64,000 nucleotides of DNA from G963664835 sp965220775 (GTDB lineage Bacteria > Chloroflexota > UBA6077 > FW602-bin22 > JBCLEL01). Below are positions 15,650 to 24,511 of the stretch, piece by piece. The position numbers were made by a program, and so were the translations under genes. Below the pieces are notes generated by a model, which saw only the letters and a list, made by a program, of their open reading frames with translations, was not told where the DNA came from and did not search any database. The stretch is from contig OZ244845.1 in NCBI GenBank assembly GCA_965220775.1, positions 186,001 through 250,000 on the forward strand, read 5' to 3'. Every line of letters starts with the position of its first letter. Position 1 is the stretch's first letter.

Positions 15650-16384
15650 ATGGACGACAGATCAATCCTCAAGGACCAAGTCGCCTACTACCGGGCGCGA
15701 GCCGGCGAGTATGACGAGTGGCATTTACGCCAAGGGCGATACTACCGGGGCGACGAGCATAAGCGCCAATGGTTTGCAGAGTTGGATATTCTGCAATCGG
15801 AACTCGAGCGGGAGCGGCCGTTCGGCAAGTGTCTCGAGCTTGCTTGCGGCACGGGATTGTGGACAGCATGCCTGGCGCGCGGCGCCGCCGGCCTGACGGC
15901 TATTGACGCGGCATGCGAGGCGATTGAGATCAACCGCACCAAGATCGGCGATGCCCAGGTGCGGTACGTGATAGCGGAACTTTTCGAGTGGCGGCCAACT
16001 GAAACGTATGATTTCATCTTCTTCGGGTTCTGGCTGTCGCACGTGCCGGCCTGGCAGTTCAATCGTTTCTGGGAGATGGTTCGCGCAGCGCTAAAGCCGG
16101 GTGGCAGGGCCTTTTTCGTCGACAGCCTGGCAACCCAGGAGTCGACCGCACGGGACCACCCCGAACTCGACGATTCCGGAGTAGAAGAAAGGAAGCTGAA
16201 CGATGGCCGGACTTTCAATGTGGTAAAAGTATTCCACGACCCGGATCAGTTGAGCCGGCGGCTGCACGATCTTGGCTGGAATGGCTCGATTCAAAGAAGC
16301 GGGCAGTTCTTTTACTACGGCTGCGTGACGCCTATCGAAGCCGGCCGACGAGCAGATGAGGGCGAGCCGCCGCGCCAACCTTAG
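15650..16384 (+). CDS. Class I SAM-dependent methyltransferase
   Basis: Cytoplasmic methyltransferase of 244 residues. Motif I is CLELACGTGLWTACLA (about residue 64), with an acidic residue closing the second strand in LTAIDAA. Motif IV region is YDFIFFGFWLSHVP, and the following strand is LKPGGRAFFVDSLA. The FGFWLSHVP block is usual in a group of uncharacterised bacterial methyltransferases. The substrate cannot be told. It is the second of four methyltransferase genes between 13.4 and 18.1 kb, all on the same strand. No strong SD site is seen before the ATG at 15650. Confidence 0.82.
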   Translation: MDDRSILKDQVAYYRARAGEYDEWHLRQGRYYRGDEHKRQWFAELDILQSELERERPFGKCLELACGTGLWTACLARGAAGLTAIDAACEAIEINRTKIGDAQVRYVIAELFEWRPTETYDFIFFGFWLSHVPAWQFNRFWEMVRAALKPGGRAFFVDSLATQESTARDHPELDDSGVEERKLNDGRTFNVVKVFHDPDQLSRRLHDLGWNGSIQRSGQFFYYGCVTPIEAGRRADEGEPPRQP

Positions 16385-16503
16385 CCGTCAATCCGTCATG
16401 ATCATCGCATCCCCGGCTGTGGCCCTCGCCGGCTCGGGAGCGCAGCAGCGTTACGGGAAACGAGAGAGGCAACGCTCAATCGAGTGAGCGGAACATCGAG
16501 GCT

Positions 16504-17337
16504 ATGAGTAAGTACGATTCTTACAATCCGGACTGGGTAGCAAACTATTACGACGAGTACGGCGACCGGGAGTGGACGCGATTCACTCGGAGTCCCGCAG
16601 ACGAGGTAAGCCTATTCCTTCATACCCACTACCTGGAGCGATTCGTCGAGCCGGGGTCGCGAGTCCTAGAGGTAGGTGCTGGGCCGGGGCGATTCACCAA
16701 GATTATGGCAGCGATGGGTTGCCGGGTCTTGGTGGCAGACATATCCCAAGTGCAACTTGATCTCCACCGAAAGCATGCGGAGGAGCTAGGTTTCGAGGAT
16801 GCGGTTGAGGAACGTTTGAGACTGGACGTCTGCGATATGACCGGTCTATCCGATGAGTCATTTGACGCGGTCGTCTGCTACGGCGGTGCTCTGAGCTACG
16901 TCTTCGACCAAGCGCCCTCGGCAATGCGAGAATGCGTACGGGTTTGCCAGAGAGGCGGATACGTTCTCGCCAGTGTCATGTCTCTTTGGGGACCGACCCA
17001 TCGGTACTTGGATGAGATTCTGGAACTTCCGCCGGACAACACCCGCAAGGTCACCGAGACGGGCGACTTAACGCCTGAGAACTGGGCCGGCGTCCTGCAC
17101 CGGTGTCACATGTTTCGGCCGAATGAGGTACGACAATTGGTGAACCGGGCAGGGTTGACTGTAGCCGCAATATCGGCTTCAAACTGTCTTTCCACCCGCT
17201 GGGATGATTCGCTCGCCGAGGTCAAGAACGATCCCGCGAAGTGGGAGGAACTCCTCAGAATGGAGCTCTCGGCTTGCCGCGAGGAGGGTTGTGTGGGCAT
17301 GGGTGATCACATCATCGTAGTCGGGAAAAAGGAATAA
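16504..17337 (+). CDS. Class I SAM-dependent methyltransferase
   Basis: Methyltransferase of 277 residues. Motif I is VLEVGAGPGRFTKIMAAMG (about residue 55), VLVADIS ends the second strand, DAVVCYGGALSYVFD is the motif IV region and GGYVLASVMSLWG the following strand. The GG(A)LSYV element is common in methyltransferases that accept small molecules. The next gene begins 2 bp after its stop, so the two are co-translated. The protein ends with a short strand (DHIIVVGKK) typical of the fold. Confidence 0.82.
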   Translation: MSKYDSYNPDWVANYYDEYGDREWTRFTRSPADEVSLFLHTHYLERFVEPGSRVLEVGAGPGRFTKIMAAMGCRVLVADISQVQLDLHRKHAEELGFEDAVEERLRLDVCDMTGLSDESFDAVVCYGGALSYVFDQAPSAMRECVRVCQRGGYVLASVMSLWGPTHRYLDEILELPPDNTRKVTETGDLTPENWAGVLHRCHMFRPNEVRQLVNRAGLTVAAISASNCLSTRWDDSLAEVKNDPAKWEELLRMELSACREEGCVGMGDHIIVVGKKE

Positions 17338-17339
17338 CA

Positions 17340-18074
17340 ATGGGTGAGTGGTGGACCACCTTTTTCGCCGGAAACTGGCTTGACGTTCAAAGGAACGTGC
17401 GGGCGGAGCGCGCCTCGAACGAAGTAGCCTTTCTGGAGCGCTCTCTCAACTTGACGCCCGGATGCCGGATTCTGGATGTGCCGTGCGGCAATGGCAGGTT
17501 GGCGCTTCCGCTGGCCGAGCGGGGTTACCGAGTGACTGGCGTCGACATTACCAAAGCTGTACTTCAAGAGGCGCGATCCACCTCGCGAGAAGCGAACCTT
17601 GAGCTTGAGCTTCGCGAGTCGGACATGAGAGACCTGCCCTGGACTGAGACATTCGACGCGGCATTCTGCTTTTGGGGAAGTTTCGGGTACTTTGACGACG
17701 ATGGAAACAGACAGTTCCTCGAAGCGGTGCATCGAGCTATAAAGACTGGATCGAGGTTTGCTCTGGATGTTCCCAACCTCGCTGAACATTTACTGCCAAG
17801 ATCCCAGCATCGCAGTTGGAGCAAGAAAGGCGAAACTCTGGTTCTGGAGAGCTTGACATACAGACACACAGAGAGCCGGGTCGAAAGTGAATGGACTTTG
17901 ATCAGGAACGGAGCTTCCGAAACGAAGACCACCTCTATACGGGTTTACGGATTCCGAGAACTGACACTTCTCTTTTCCGAGTTGGGCTTCGAGGTAGGCG
18001 AGGCTTTTTCGTCGCTTGATAGCGAGCCCTACGAGCTAGGCCGGCGAGCATACTTCATAGTCAGGAAGATCTGA
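17340..18074 (+). CDS. Class I SAM-dependent methyltransferase
   Basis: Methyltransferase of 244 residues, directly downstream of the previous one. Motif I is ILDVPCGNGRLALPLAERG (about residue 44), VTGVDIT ends the second strand and FDAAFCFWGSFGYFDD is the motif IV region, a block usual for the DVPCGxGR subgroup. The two neighbouring enzymes are clearly different sequences and not duplicates, so they probably act on different substrates. No resistance or biosynthetic cluster is visible that would define the substrate. Confidence 0.82.
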   Translation: MGEWWTTFFAGNWLDVQRNVRAERASNEVAFLERSLNLTPGCRILDVPCGNGRLALPLAERGYRVTGVDITKAVLQEARSTSREANLELELRESDMRDLPWTETFDAAFCFWGSFGYFDDDGNRQFLEAVHRAIKTGSRFALDVPNLAEHLLPRSQHRSWSKKGETLVLESLTYRHTESRVESEWTLIRNGASETKTTSIRVYGFRELTLLFSELGFEVGEAFSSLDSEPYELGRRAYFIVRKI

Positions 18075-18121
18075 TCTGTGAAATGGATAGACTCCGGGCC
18101 CTGCTCAAGGTGCGATGAATC

Positions 18122-18523
18122 ATGAGTGATCAAACCGGAAGATGCTGGTTTCACGGTTCCCCTGAGGAGTTGAGCACTCTTCGCGCCGGTAGCTGGATTA
18201 CTCCGTTCAGGGAGTTCGCAAAGGCATTTTCACACAATCCAACCCGTGTATCCGCTGCCGGCGATGACGTTACCAAGGTCCTTCACGATGGGAAGGTAGC
18301 CGGCTTCTTGTACATTGTCGCGGAGCCTCTCGCGGATCAGGACCTCGAAGAGCTTCCAGGTACCGATCGAACACACTGGCAGACTACGCGCGTGCTCAAG
18401 GTTAGGCTAGTATACGAGGTTCCGCTGGTCGAGACTGAGATGCTGTCTGACGCGGAAAGCGCGGAATTGTCAAAGGATTATCCGGGAACGGGCTTTTGGA
18501 GTACCTGCCGAGGAGATGATTGA
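18122..18523 (+). CDS. Small protein, possibly of the ADP-ribosyltransferase-like fold
   Basis: 133 residues without signal or membrane segment. The N-terminal WFHGSPEELSTLRAGSWITP followed by AKAFSHNPT resembles the (Y/F)HGS...L..GS.(I/V)T...AxxFSxxP pattern seen in small NAD-dependent transferase-like proteins. The rest (FLYIVAEPL, TTRVLKVRLVYEVPLVE) would supply the beta strands. This assignment rests on a short pattern only and is weak. It stands 47 bp after the methyltransferase pair and 92 bp before the Nudix gene on the same strand, so it may belong to the same operon. Confidence 0.5.
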   Translation: MSDQTGRCWFHGSPEELSTLRAGSWITPFREFAKAFSHNPTRVSAAGDDVTKVLHDGKVAGFLYIVAEPLADQDLEELPGTDRTHWQTTRVLKVRLVYEVPLVETEMLSDAESAELSKDYPGTGFWSTCRGDD

Positions 18524-18615
18524 GCTTTCTGGTCATTGGCGGCGCCTCGATTTTCTTGAGGGCGCTCCTTACTCAAGTTTCCCGTCGCAACATTCCCTTC
18601 TCCAGGGAGTGTTAG

Positions 18616-19062
18616 ATGCCTGACAAATTCAAACTCATTCCAGCGACCCACGTTTTTCTAATGAATGACGATCACGAAGTGCTGCTCTTAAGGCGGTTCA
18701 ACACTGGGTATGAAGATGGGAATTACAGTGTGATTGCCGGACACCTGGACGGCAACGAGGAGGTCAAGGCGGCGGCGATCAGAGAGGCGAAGGAAGAGGC
18801 CGGCATTGAGATTCGACCTTCGGACATCGCGGTGGTGGGGGTGATGCATATGAAGGCTGAAGATGAGTGGGTGCCATTCTTTCTCGCAGCCTCCAAATGG
18901 AGCGGAGATATCGTGAACGCGGAGCCGGACAAGTGTGATGACCTGTCATGGCATTCCATCCATGATTTGCCGGCCAACATGGTGCCGTATGTCAGGCAGG
19001 CCCTAAAAAACTATCTGGATGGCAAGGTGTTCGACAGCTTCGGGTGGGACGAGCAAGAGTGA
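18616..19062 (+). CDS. Nudix hydrolase
   Basis: Nucleoside-diphosphate-X pyrophosphohydrolase family, 148 residues. The complete Nudix box GX5EX7REUXEEXGU is present: GHLDGNEEVKAAAIREAKEE followed by AGI. The N-terminal HVFLMNDDHEVLLLRR and the C-terminal PYVRQALKNYLDG fit the MutT/MTH1-like subgroup. Likely substrates are oxidised or non-standard nucleotides. It closes the run of co-directional genes starting at 15059; the next genes are on the opposite strand. Confidence 0.87.
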   Translation: MPDKFKLIPATHVFLMNDDHEVLLLRRFNTGYEDGNYSVIAGHLDGNEEVKAAAIREAKEEAGIEIRPSDIAVVGVMHMKAEDEWVPFFLAASKWSGDIVNAEPDKCDDLSWHSIHDLPANMVPYVRQALKNYLDGKVFDSFGWDEQE

Positions 19063-19146
19063 GGTCCCGCTTGCCGGAAGTTGCTCGACAGCGTGCCTAC
19101 GGCCATGTCCTCGTGGGGACGTGGTACGGCGACCACGCCGGCCGCG

Positions 19147-19440
19147 CTACCCGGCCGGCACAATACGCAGCTTCAGGCCTAGTGCGCGAATGACCTTGAG
19201 GATTGTAGCGAGAGAGGGGTTGCCCTCTTCAGATAGAGCCTTGTAGAGCCCTGAACGATCCAAGCCGGCAACGCGGGCCAGTGCACTCATATTCTGCGCG
19301 CGGGCAATAGCGCTGAGGGCAGCCCGGATTATGCTACCGTCGCCGGGATCCTCATCTATTGCCGCCTCCAGAAACAATCCGGCATCCTCTGGAGTGTCGA
19401 TGTAGTTAGCCGCATCCCACCGTGAAAAAGTCTCAGGCAT
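19147..19440 (-). CDS. Antitoxin of a RelE/HigB-type addiction module (antidote family)
   Basis: DNA-binding antidote of 97 residues. A helix-turn-helix (NMSALARVAGLDRSGLYKAL) is followed by SLATILKVIRALGLKLRI, which matches the 'putative addiction module antidote' family. The acidic N-terminal half (DAGLFLEAAIDED) is also characteristic. Its ATG at 19440 overlaps the toxin stop by 8 bp, so the toxin gene comes first in the operon, as in HigBA-like modules. Both genes look intact. It should bind its own promoter, where an inverted repeat is visible. Confidence 0.85.
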   Translation of the reverse strand: MPETFSRWDAANYIDTPEDAGLFLEAAIDEDPGDGSIIRAALSAIARAQNMSALARVAGLDRSGLYKALSEEGNPSLATILKVIRALGLKLRIVPAG

Positions 19441-19738
19441 TAGTCTTTCTCCTTTCTTCCGCGATACGCTTGGCCTGTTCGATATCCCGCCGCTGGCTGG
19501 CCTCGTCGCCGCCGCAAAGCAGCACGACCACGGTTGCGCCTTGGCGTACAAAGTAGAGCCGGTATCCCGGCCCGTGGTGGACTCGTAGTTCCAAGACGCC
19601 ATCGACTAGCGGTCTTACGTCACCAGAGTGACCTGCCTCGATCCTCAGCAGTCGAGCATTGATCCGAGCAACTGCCCGTCGGTCGCGCAATCCACGCATC
19701 CACCGCTCAAACGTGGCGCTTTGTTGCATCTGGACCAT
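19433..19738 (-). CDS. RelE/HigB-type toxin (addiction module killer protein)
   Basis: Toxin of 101 residues with the RelE/ParE fold. The order ATFERWMRGLRDRRAVARIN, RLLRIEAGHSGDVRPL and ELRVHHGPGYRLYFVRQG is that of the 'putative addiction module killer protein' family, and LLCGGDEASQRRDIEQAKRI closes the domain. RelE-type toxins cut mRNA in the ribosome; some members of the fold inhibit gyrase, and the sequence does not separate these. The ATG at 19738 lies 4 bp from a clear inverted-repeat operator. Confidence 0.85.
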   Translation of the reverse strand: MVQMQQSATFERWMRGLRDRRAVARINARLLRIEAGHSGDVRPLVDGVLELRVHHGPGYRLYFVRQGATVVVLLCGGDEASQRRDIEQAKRIAEERRKTNA

Positions 19739-19742
19739 GCCT

Positions 19743-19768
19743 ATAGTGTAGACTACAGGCTACACTAT
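19743..19768 (-). promoter_or_regulatory. Inverted-repeat operator of the toxin-antitoxin operon
   Basis: ATAGTGTAG (19743-19751) and CTACACTAT (19760-19768) form a perfect 9 bp inverted repeat with an 8 bp spacer, immediately upstream of the toxin start. A second overlapping palindrome, TGTAGACTACA (19747-19757), shares its half-site. The pattern fits autoregulation by the antidote or the toxin-antidote complex. Confidence 0.6.
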
Positions 19769-19895
19769 TGTTAGGGCAATTTGGAACCGGAGTAGTGATG
19801 TCGTCTAGCCGCGCCACCACTCGACGTTCGCAAACCGTGAGAACATTACTTGAAATGCTCCAAGAGTCATTAGCGCATCGGAGGGAACAGTTCGC

Positions 19896-20495
19896 ATGAC
19901 TGAGGCCTCGTCACTGCCGGAGATCACAGTCGGATCACATCTCTTCATAGTTGGAGCGCCAGGCATACCAGCGGGCTCAGTGTTGTCCGACCCGGCCTTC
20001 GGTTCCAAGCAATTGAACAGACCCGTACTGTCAAGACAGAGGAGGCAGGGAGACGACTTGAAGGCCTACTTCAATCTGGGGCCGTTGGCCGAGCAGACCT
20101 TCGATCTGAGTGTCTCTCGCAAGGTGCTCTGTTTGGACGGGATCCACGGACCGGGCGTTCTTAGCGAGTTGGTCTGGGAGGTTGTTCGCCTCAGAGAGTT
20201 TCCCGATCGTCCCAGTCGGCTTGACTGCATGTTCTTCTGGCAGACGGAATCTGAGGCTCGTAACTGGCTTTCTTTTCGTACTTGGCCTTCCGCGTTGTAC
20301 GAAGTAGAGGTAATCGAACACCGAGCCTCCTTTCTCACGGACATGAATCGAATGGAGTATTCCTCGGAAGTCGTGACGGTATCGGGAATGATGGATCAAG
20401 CGCGACGATACTGGGCCGGGACAGCCGGAGCGAAAATGACGGAAGTGCTTCTCGAAGGGCGGGTGCGCGTCGTCAGGAGGTTGGCCGAGCGGTGA
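19896..20495 (+). CDS. Hypothetical protein, 199 aa (DUF2441-like)
   Basis: Cytoplasmic protein without membrane segments. The order of elements (a short N-terminal GSHLFIVGAPGIPAGSVLSD, a central LVWEVVRLREFPDRPSRLDC, FFWQTESEARNW and a C-terminal ALYEVEVIEHRASFLTDMNR) resembles DUF2441-type proteins, where the FPDRPSRL...TEAEA region is the conserved core. That comparison is from memory and not secure. No function is known. The gene is divergent from the toxin-antitoxin operon and convergent with HicBA, so it is probably a single-gene unit. Confidence 0.55.
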   Translation: MTEASSLPEITVGSHLFIVGAPGIPAGSVLSDPAFGSKQLNRPVLSRQRRQGDDLKAYFNLGPLAEQTFDLSVSRKVLCLDGIHGPGVLSELVWEVVRLREFPDRPSRLDCMFFWQTESEARNWLSFRTWPSALYEVEVIEHRASFLTDMNRMEYSSEVVTVSGMMDQARRYWAGTAGAKMTEVLLEGRVRVVRRLAER

Positions 20496-20528
20496 CCTAT
20501 TGCACGTCACACATGTCCCGGGCAGTGC

Positions 20529-20593
20529 CTACTGATACCAGCCGGCCTGGACCTGGAACACCTGGGCGTACTCCCCGCCGGCGGCTATCCCCT
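20529..20593 (-). pseudogene. 3' tail of a lost ABC exporter gene (fourth unit)
   Basis: In the minus strand this short segment encodes IAAGGEYAQVFQVQAGWYQ and a TAG stop, the same C-terminus as the second subunit of the three exporter operons that follow (AAGGEYAELFKLQAGWYQ). DNA just outside the stop is also related. Nothing upstream of this tail survives; the HicB gene begins 14 bp away. It indicates that the tandem array once had, or received part of, a fourth unit. Confidence 0.65.
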
Positions 20594-20606
20594 TGAACCG
20601 CGGAAG

Positions 20607-21026
20607 TTAGCGGCGAAGTACGCCGGCACTGGTCATCTCGATATAGGCCAACGCAGCTCGGGCAAGGAATCCTGAGCGCGTGTCGTGGGACCTAGCCGCC
20701 GCTTCATCTACGGCAGCCAACACCGGACCCGGCAGCGTGATATCGACGCGCTTCGCCCGTCTGTCCACCTTGGCCAAGTCGACATCAACGAAGCCCCACA
20801 TTCCGTCTCGGTAGTCCTCGTTGGCCTGGTGATCCTCAATCGGGGCTCCTTCAGGGACCGGCTGACCATCCATCAGCAATGTTTCGATATGACCAAGGAT
20901 GCCGTCCCGCGCATTGTCGAACGCTTCGTCCAAGGTCTCACCACCTGAGAAGCAACCGGGCAGGTCCGGCACGGTCACTCCATAGCTGCTACCAGGGTCC
21001 TTGTGTATCACTACTGCATATCTCAT
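20607..21026 (-). CDS. hicB: HicB-family antitoxin
   Basis: Antitoxin of 139 residues. The N-terminal partly degraded RNase-H-like domain is typical (MRYAVVIHKDPGSSYGVTVP, then DLPGCFSGGETLDEAFDNAR). The C-terminal DNA-binding part (RVDITLPGPVLAAVDEAAAR...FLARAALAYIE) is of the ribbon-helix-helix type. The ATG at 21026 overlaps the hicA stop by 4 bp. It neutralises the RNase toxin encoded upstream and should repress the operon. The pair replaces most of the fourth exporter unit, whose tail lies just downstream. Confidence 0.88.
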   Translation of the reverse strand: MRYAVVIHKDPGSSYGVTVPDLPGCFSGGETLDEAFDNARDGILGHIETLLMDGQPVPEGAPIEDHQANEDYRDGMWGFVDVDLAKVDRRAKRVDITLPGPVLAAVDEAAARSHDTRSGFLARAALAYIEMTSAGVLRR

Positions 21027-21220
21027 CGCCGTGTCCTCCAATCCCATCCGGCCTGCCGGAAGATGCTCCGCAGCGTGCCGATGGCTATGTCCCTGTTGGT
21101 AAATGGTACTGTGGCCACGCCAGGCTTGGTAGAGTGCACGAAGTGCTGATGGCTTCCGGTGACGTTCCTTAGCATCCACCCATCCCGCCGCAGCCGGCGT
21201 ATTACTTCTTTGCTTCTCAT
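21023..21220 (-). CDS. hicA: HicA mRNA interferase toxin
   Basis: Toxin of 65 residues with the double-stranded RNA-binding-like HicA fold: RSKEVIRRLRRDGWMLRNVT, the catalytic GSHQHF (conserved His), a VPFTNRDIAIGTLRSIFRQA strand-helix and a C-terminal basic end. It cleaves mRNAs independently of the ribosome. The ATG at 21220 gives the family's usual start (MRSKEV); an ATG five codons earlier is possible. The AT-rich TATTATAC just before the start may be the -10 region, giving a nearly leaderless transcript. Confidence 0.87.
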   Translation of the reverse strand: MRSKEVIRRLRRDGWMLRNVTGSHQHFVHSTKPGVATVPFTNRDIAIGTLRSIFRQAGWDWRTRR

Positions 21221-21766
21221 ACGTATAATATACACATAACCGTTTCTTCACCACACGAATAGCGGTCTCGTCGTTGATTTCTCCTCGGGTAAGTACAACG
21301 TGCAACCGTCTGAGTAAGGACGAAGTTCTTGGCCTCCGCTAGGTGCATACACTGCCCGTTACAAACGGCCGGGCAATACCTACTGATACCAGCCGGCCTG
21401 GAGCTTGAACAGCTCGGCGTACTCCCCGCCGGCTGCTATCAACTGTGAGTGGGTACCCTGCTCGACCACCCGGCCTTCGTTCAGCACGAGGATGCGGTCG
21501 GCTAGCCGGCAGGAGCCCAGTCGATGGGAGATCAGTACCACCGTGCTGGCTTCGGCCATCCGAGCGAAATGATGGTACACGCCGGCCTCGGCCTTGGCGT
21601 CGAGGCCCGATGCCGGCTCATCCAGAATCAGTATCTCGGCAGGCCTGAGATAGGCCCGCGCAATAGCCAGTCTCTGCCACTGGCCAACCGATAGCTCGGA
21701 CCCTTCCTGGAACTCCTTGCCCAGGGGCGTCTCCAGACCGCGTGGGAGATACACAGCGACGGTACA

Positions 21767-23056
21767 GACTGGGCACATAGGTAACAGAAAAACCGAGCAC
21801 ATGGGTAACAAAGTGGTACAAGATCGGAACAACCGATCATTGGAGGCCAGATGTTGCCCTGGAAAGATACGAGTCGAGAGCAAGAGCAAATCCGTTTCAT
21901 ACTACGATGGAAAGGGGGAGAAGACACTTTCACAGAGCTGTGTCGTCAATTCAGTATTAGTCGCAAGACAGGGTATAAGCGGGTGGAGCGCTTCAAGCTG
22001 TGGGGATTGGGGGGATTGGGAGATCGAAGTCGAGCACCGCACACTCATCCCAACTCCACGCCACAGCCAGTGATAGAGAGGCTGATCAGGGCCAAAGGAG
22101 AGCACCCAACCTGGGGTCCTAAGAAGCTGGTTGCCTGGCTGGGTCGTGTGGAGCCTTGGATGAATTGGCCGGCGTCGAGCACGGCAGGACAGATACTGGA
22201 CCGTGCCGGGCTGGTGGGTCGACGCAAGCGCCGTAGGCACACAGCGCCTTGGAGTGAGCCCTTCGCAGCAGCTGAGAGGCCGAACGACGTATGGTCGATC
22301 GATTTCAAGGGTTGGTTTCGGACGGAAGATGGGGTCAGGATAGACCCATTGACTATCCAGGACGGCTTTAGCCGTTGTTTGCTGGTATGCCAAGGGCTGA
22401 AGAGACCTAGAGGCTCTGAGGTGCGTGCAGTGTGTGAGCGCGCATTCAGGGAGTACGGACTGCCCAGGGTGATGCGCTCTGACAACGGTGTGCCCTTTGC
22501 CAGTGTGGCAGTCGGTGGGTTGAGTTCGCTGTCGGTGTGGTGGATCAAGCTGGGCATATTACCTGAGCGTATAGAGCCGGCACATCCTGAGCAGAACGGC
22601 CGGCTGGAGCGATTGCACCGCACTCTCAAGGCTGAGACGGCAACTCCACCCAGAAGTAGCATACGCACTCAGCAGAGAGCGTTCGACGAGTTCCGGCGGG
22701 TCTATAATGAGCACAGACCACACGAGGCTCTGGGACAACGCCCACCGGCACTGCTCTACGCACCGTCTCTGCGTTCTTATCCGGCGGAGGTGAGATCACC
22801 TGAGTACGAGGCTGATGTGACGATACGGAGGGTACGCGGCAATGGAGGGATCAAGTGGAGAGGCGAGACCATCTATCTGAGTGAAGCGCTGAGGGGTGAA
22901 CCAGTAGGGCTGAGGCCCAGCGATGATCGGCATTGGAGCATCCAGTTCGGTCCACTCATCATCGGGCTCTTGGACGATCACGCCAAACGAGTTGTGTATA
23001 CCCCTACAAAAGTGTTACCTATGTGCTCGGTCTAAGTGTCACCCATGTGCCCAGTC
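21767..23056 (+). mobile_element. IS481-family insertion sequence with full ends and target duplication
   Basis: The element is 1290 bp. Both ends begin GACTGGGCACAT and the inverted repeats extend for about 43 bp, containing GCACAT(A/G)GGT(A/G)AC twice in each end (outer and inner), presumably two transposase-binding sites. The 5 bp GTACA is duplicated at 21762-21766 and 23057-23061. Comparison with the intact paralogous exporter genes fixes the insertion point. The well-preserved ends and open transposase frame suggest a recent insertion. Confidence 0.85.
21851..23035 (+). CDS. IS481-family transposase
   Basis: Transposase of 394 residues with an N-terminal helix-turn-helix (FTELCRQFSISRKTGYKRVE) and an rve integrase core. 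The catalytic triad is seen in WSIDFKGWF (Asp), MRSDNGVPF (Asp) and HPEQNGRLERLHRTLK (Glu). The size is at the upper end for IS481. The TAA stop lies just inside the right inverted repeat. It is transcribed opposite to the exporter gene that it disrupts. Confidence 0.88.
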   Translation: MLPWKDTSREQEQIRFILRWKGGEDTFTELCRQFSISRKTGYKRVERFKLWGLGGLGDRSRAPHTHPNSTPQPVIERLIRAKGEHPTWGPKKLVAWLGRVEPWMNWPASSTAGQILDRAGLVGRRKRRRHTAPWSEPFAAAERPNDVWSIDFKGWFRTEDGVRIDPLTIQDGFSRCLLVCQGLKRPRGSEVRAVCERAFREYGLPRVMRSDNGVPFASVAVGGLSSLSVWWIKLGILPERIEPAHPEQNGRLERLHRTLKAETATPPRSSIRTQQRAFDEFRRVYNEHRPHEALGQRPPALLYAPSLRSYPAEVRSPEYEADVTIRRVRGNGGIKWRGETIYLSEALRGEPVGLRPSDDRHWSIQFGPLIIGLLDDHAKRVVYTPTKVLPMCSV

Positions 23057-24511
23057 GTACAGACCTCATCCGCTCCGCTTCGCGCCGCCGCCCCAGCAAT
23101 CGCTTCGGCATCGTCAAGCTTGGGCAGCCATCCGAATCCTATGTTCTCTCGGAGGCTGACCTGATACCGGGTGAAGTCCTGGAATACCGCGCCGATCCGG
23201 CGATACCAGTCGGCCATTGCCATCTCATTAAGTTCGACGCCATCAACCGTAATGCTGCCCGACGTCGGCTCATAGAGGCCCATCAGTATCTTCGCGAGCG
23301 TCGTCTTGCCGGCTCCGTTCTCGCCGACGAGGGCGATTCTCTCGCCCGGCCGGAGGGTGATCGACACGTCGGCAAGGGCCGGCCGGTCGCTTCCGGGATA
23401 GGTGAACGAAACGTTATCGAGCTCGATCCCGTGCGAAATCTGACCTGGCAAACGAGTTCCCTGTTCGAAGTTCAGTCTCGGTGAGTCGATGAACTCGAAG
23501 AAATCGCGTATGTATCGGAGATCTTTGTAGATAATCGAGGCATTCCATACCAGGCCCCAGTAGTGTAGCTGAAAGCTGTCGATGGCGGCGAAGAAGGCCG
23601 CAGTAGCGCCGAGGCTGACTCGACCGGCAACCAGCAGAACGACCCCGAACCCAATCGTCGCCAGTGTAACCAGCGCGTTAACGCCGTCGGTAAGGAATTC
23701 CAGCTTGAACTCTCGACGTTCAAGTTGCATTCGCTCATCGCGCATGCCGAGCCAGAGCTTCTGGGCCCGGTCAATCAGCCAGGGGCCAAAGCCAAACAAC
23801 CTGAGCTCCGCAGCGGCTGGCCTTCCGGTAAGGATGTCGCTGAGGACCTCTAACCGTCTCTGTCTCGGGGTCTGCTTCCGCTCAACCAGGTACCTTGCGC
23901 GGTGCTGGCGCTCTCTGATCAGCACGCCCGGCGTGGTGCCGGCTATCAGAACTAAAGGTATGGCCCAGTGGAACTGAGCCAAGTAGACGAGCAGGGACAG
24001 CAGAGCGACGATGTTGGCAATCATCCACTGCATGAATGAAAAGGTGCTGAAAAATCGGTGGTCCATTCCGCGAAGAGCCCTGGTAAGACGATCATGATGT
24101 TCGGCTCGCTCGAAACTGCTCATTGGCATTGACTGAGCTTGCCGGTAGCACCGCTCTTCGATGACGCCTCGTACAACTTCCTGAAAGTGGTCACCTATGT
24201 GGCCCTTGCCCATAAACGCCGCGGCCTGGACAAACCCTAGCCCAGCAAATAGGCCGGCCCAGACCACGGCGTCGATCAGCGGCGCCCCGCCCTGAATCAC
24301 CTCTTGCGCCGTCTCGACAAGCCGGCGCAATGCGTGCACCTCGGCGACTACGATGAGACCGACGATGGCGCTGATGAATATCAGTAGTGCGACGGTCGCC
24401 GGCGCCACCCTCCACATGAACGCGAGCAGGCGCGGCAGGTAGCGAAGCTGCGACCTGGGGGAATCCCTGAGGTATCTGTTTGGAGCAGTGTTGGTCGTCA
24501 TCGTGTCGTGA

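Larger units (their letters stand above)
21380..24501 (-). pseudogene. ABC exporter subunit B of unit 1, interrupted by IS481
   Basis: Fused transmembrane-ATPase half-transporter. The N-terminal part (24501 to 23057) contains the membrane domain and Walker A (GENGAGKTT). The C-terminal part (21766 to 21380) contains the signature LSVGQWQ, Walker B ILILDEPASGLD and the SHRLGS switch. An IS481 element inserted between them in the ATPase domain, with GTACA duplicated on both sides. The upstream part now runs into the element and stops at 23032; the downstream part has no natural start. Restoring one target copy restores the frame, so the gene was intact before insertion. Intact paralogues are at 26965 and 31241. 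Confidence 0.85.
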
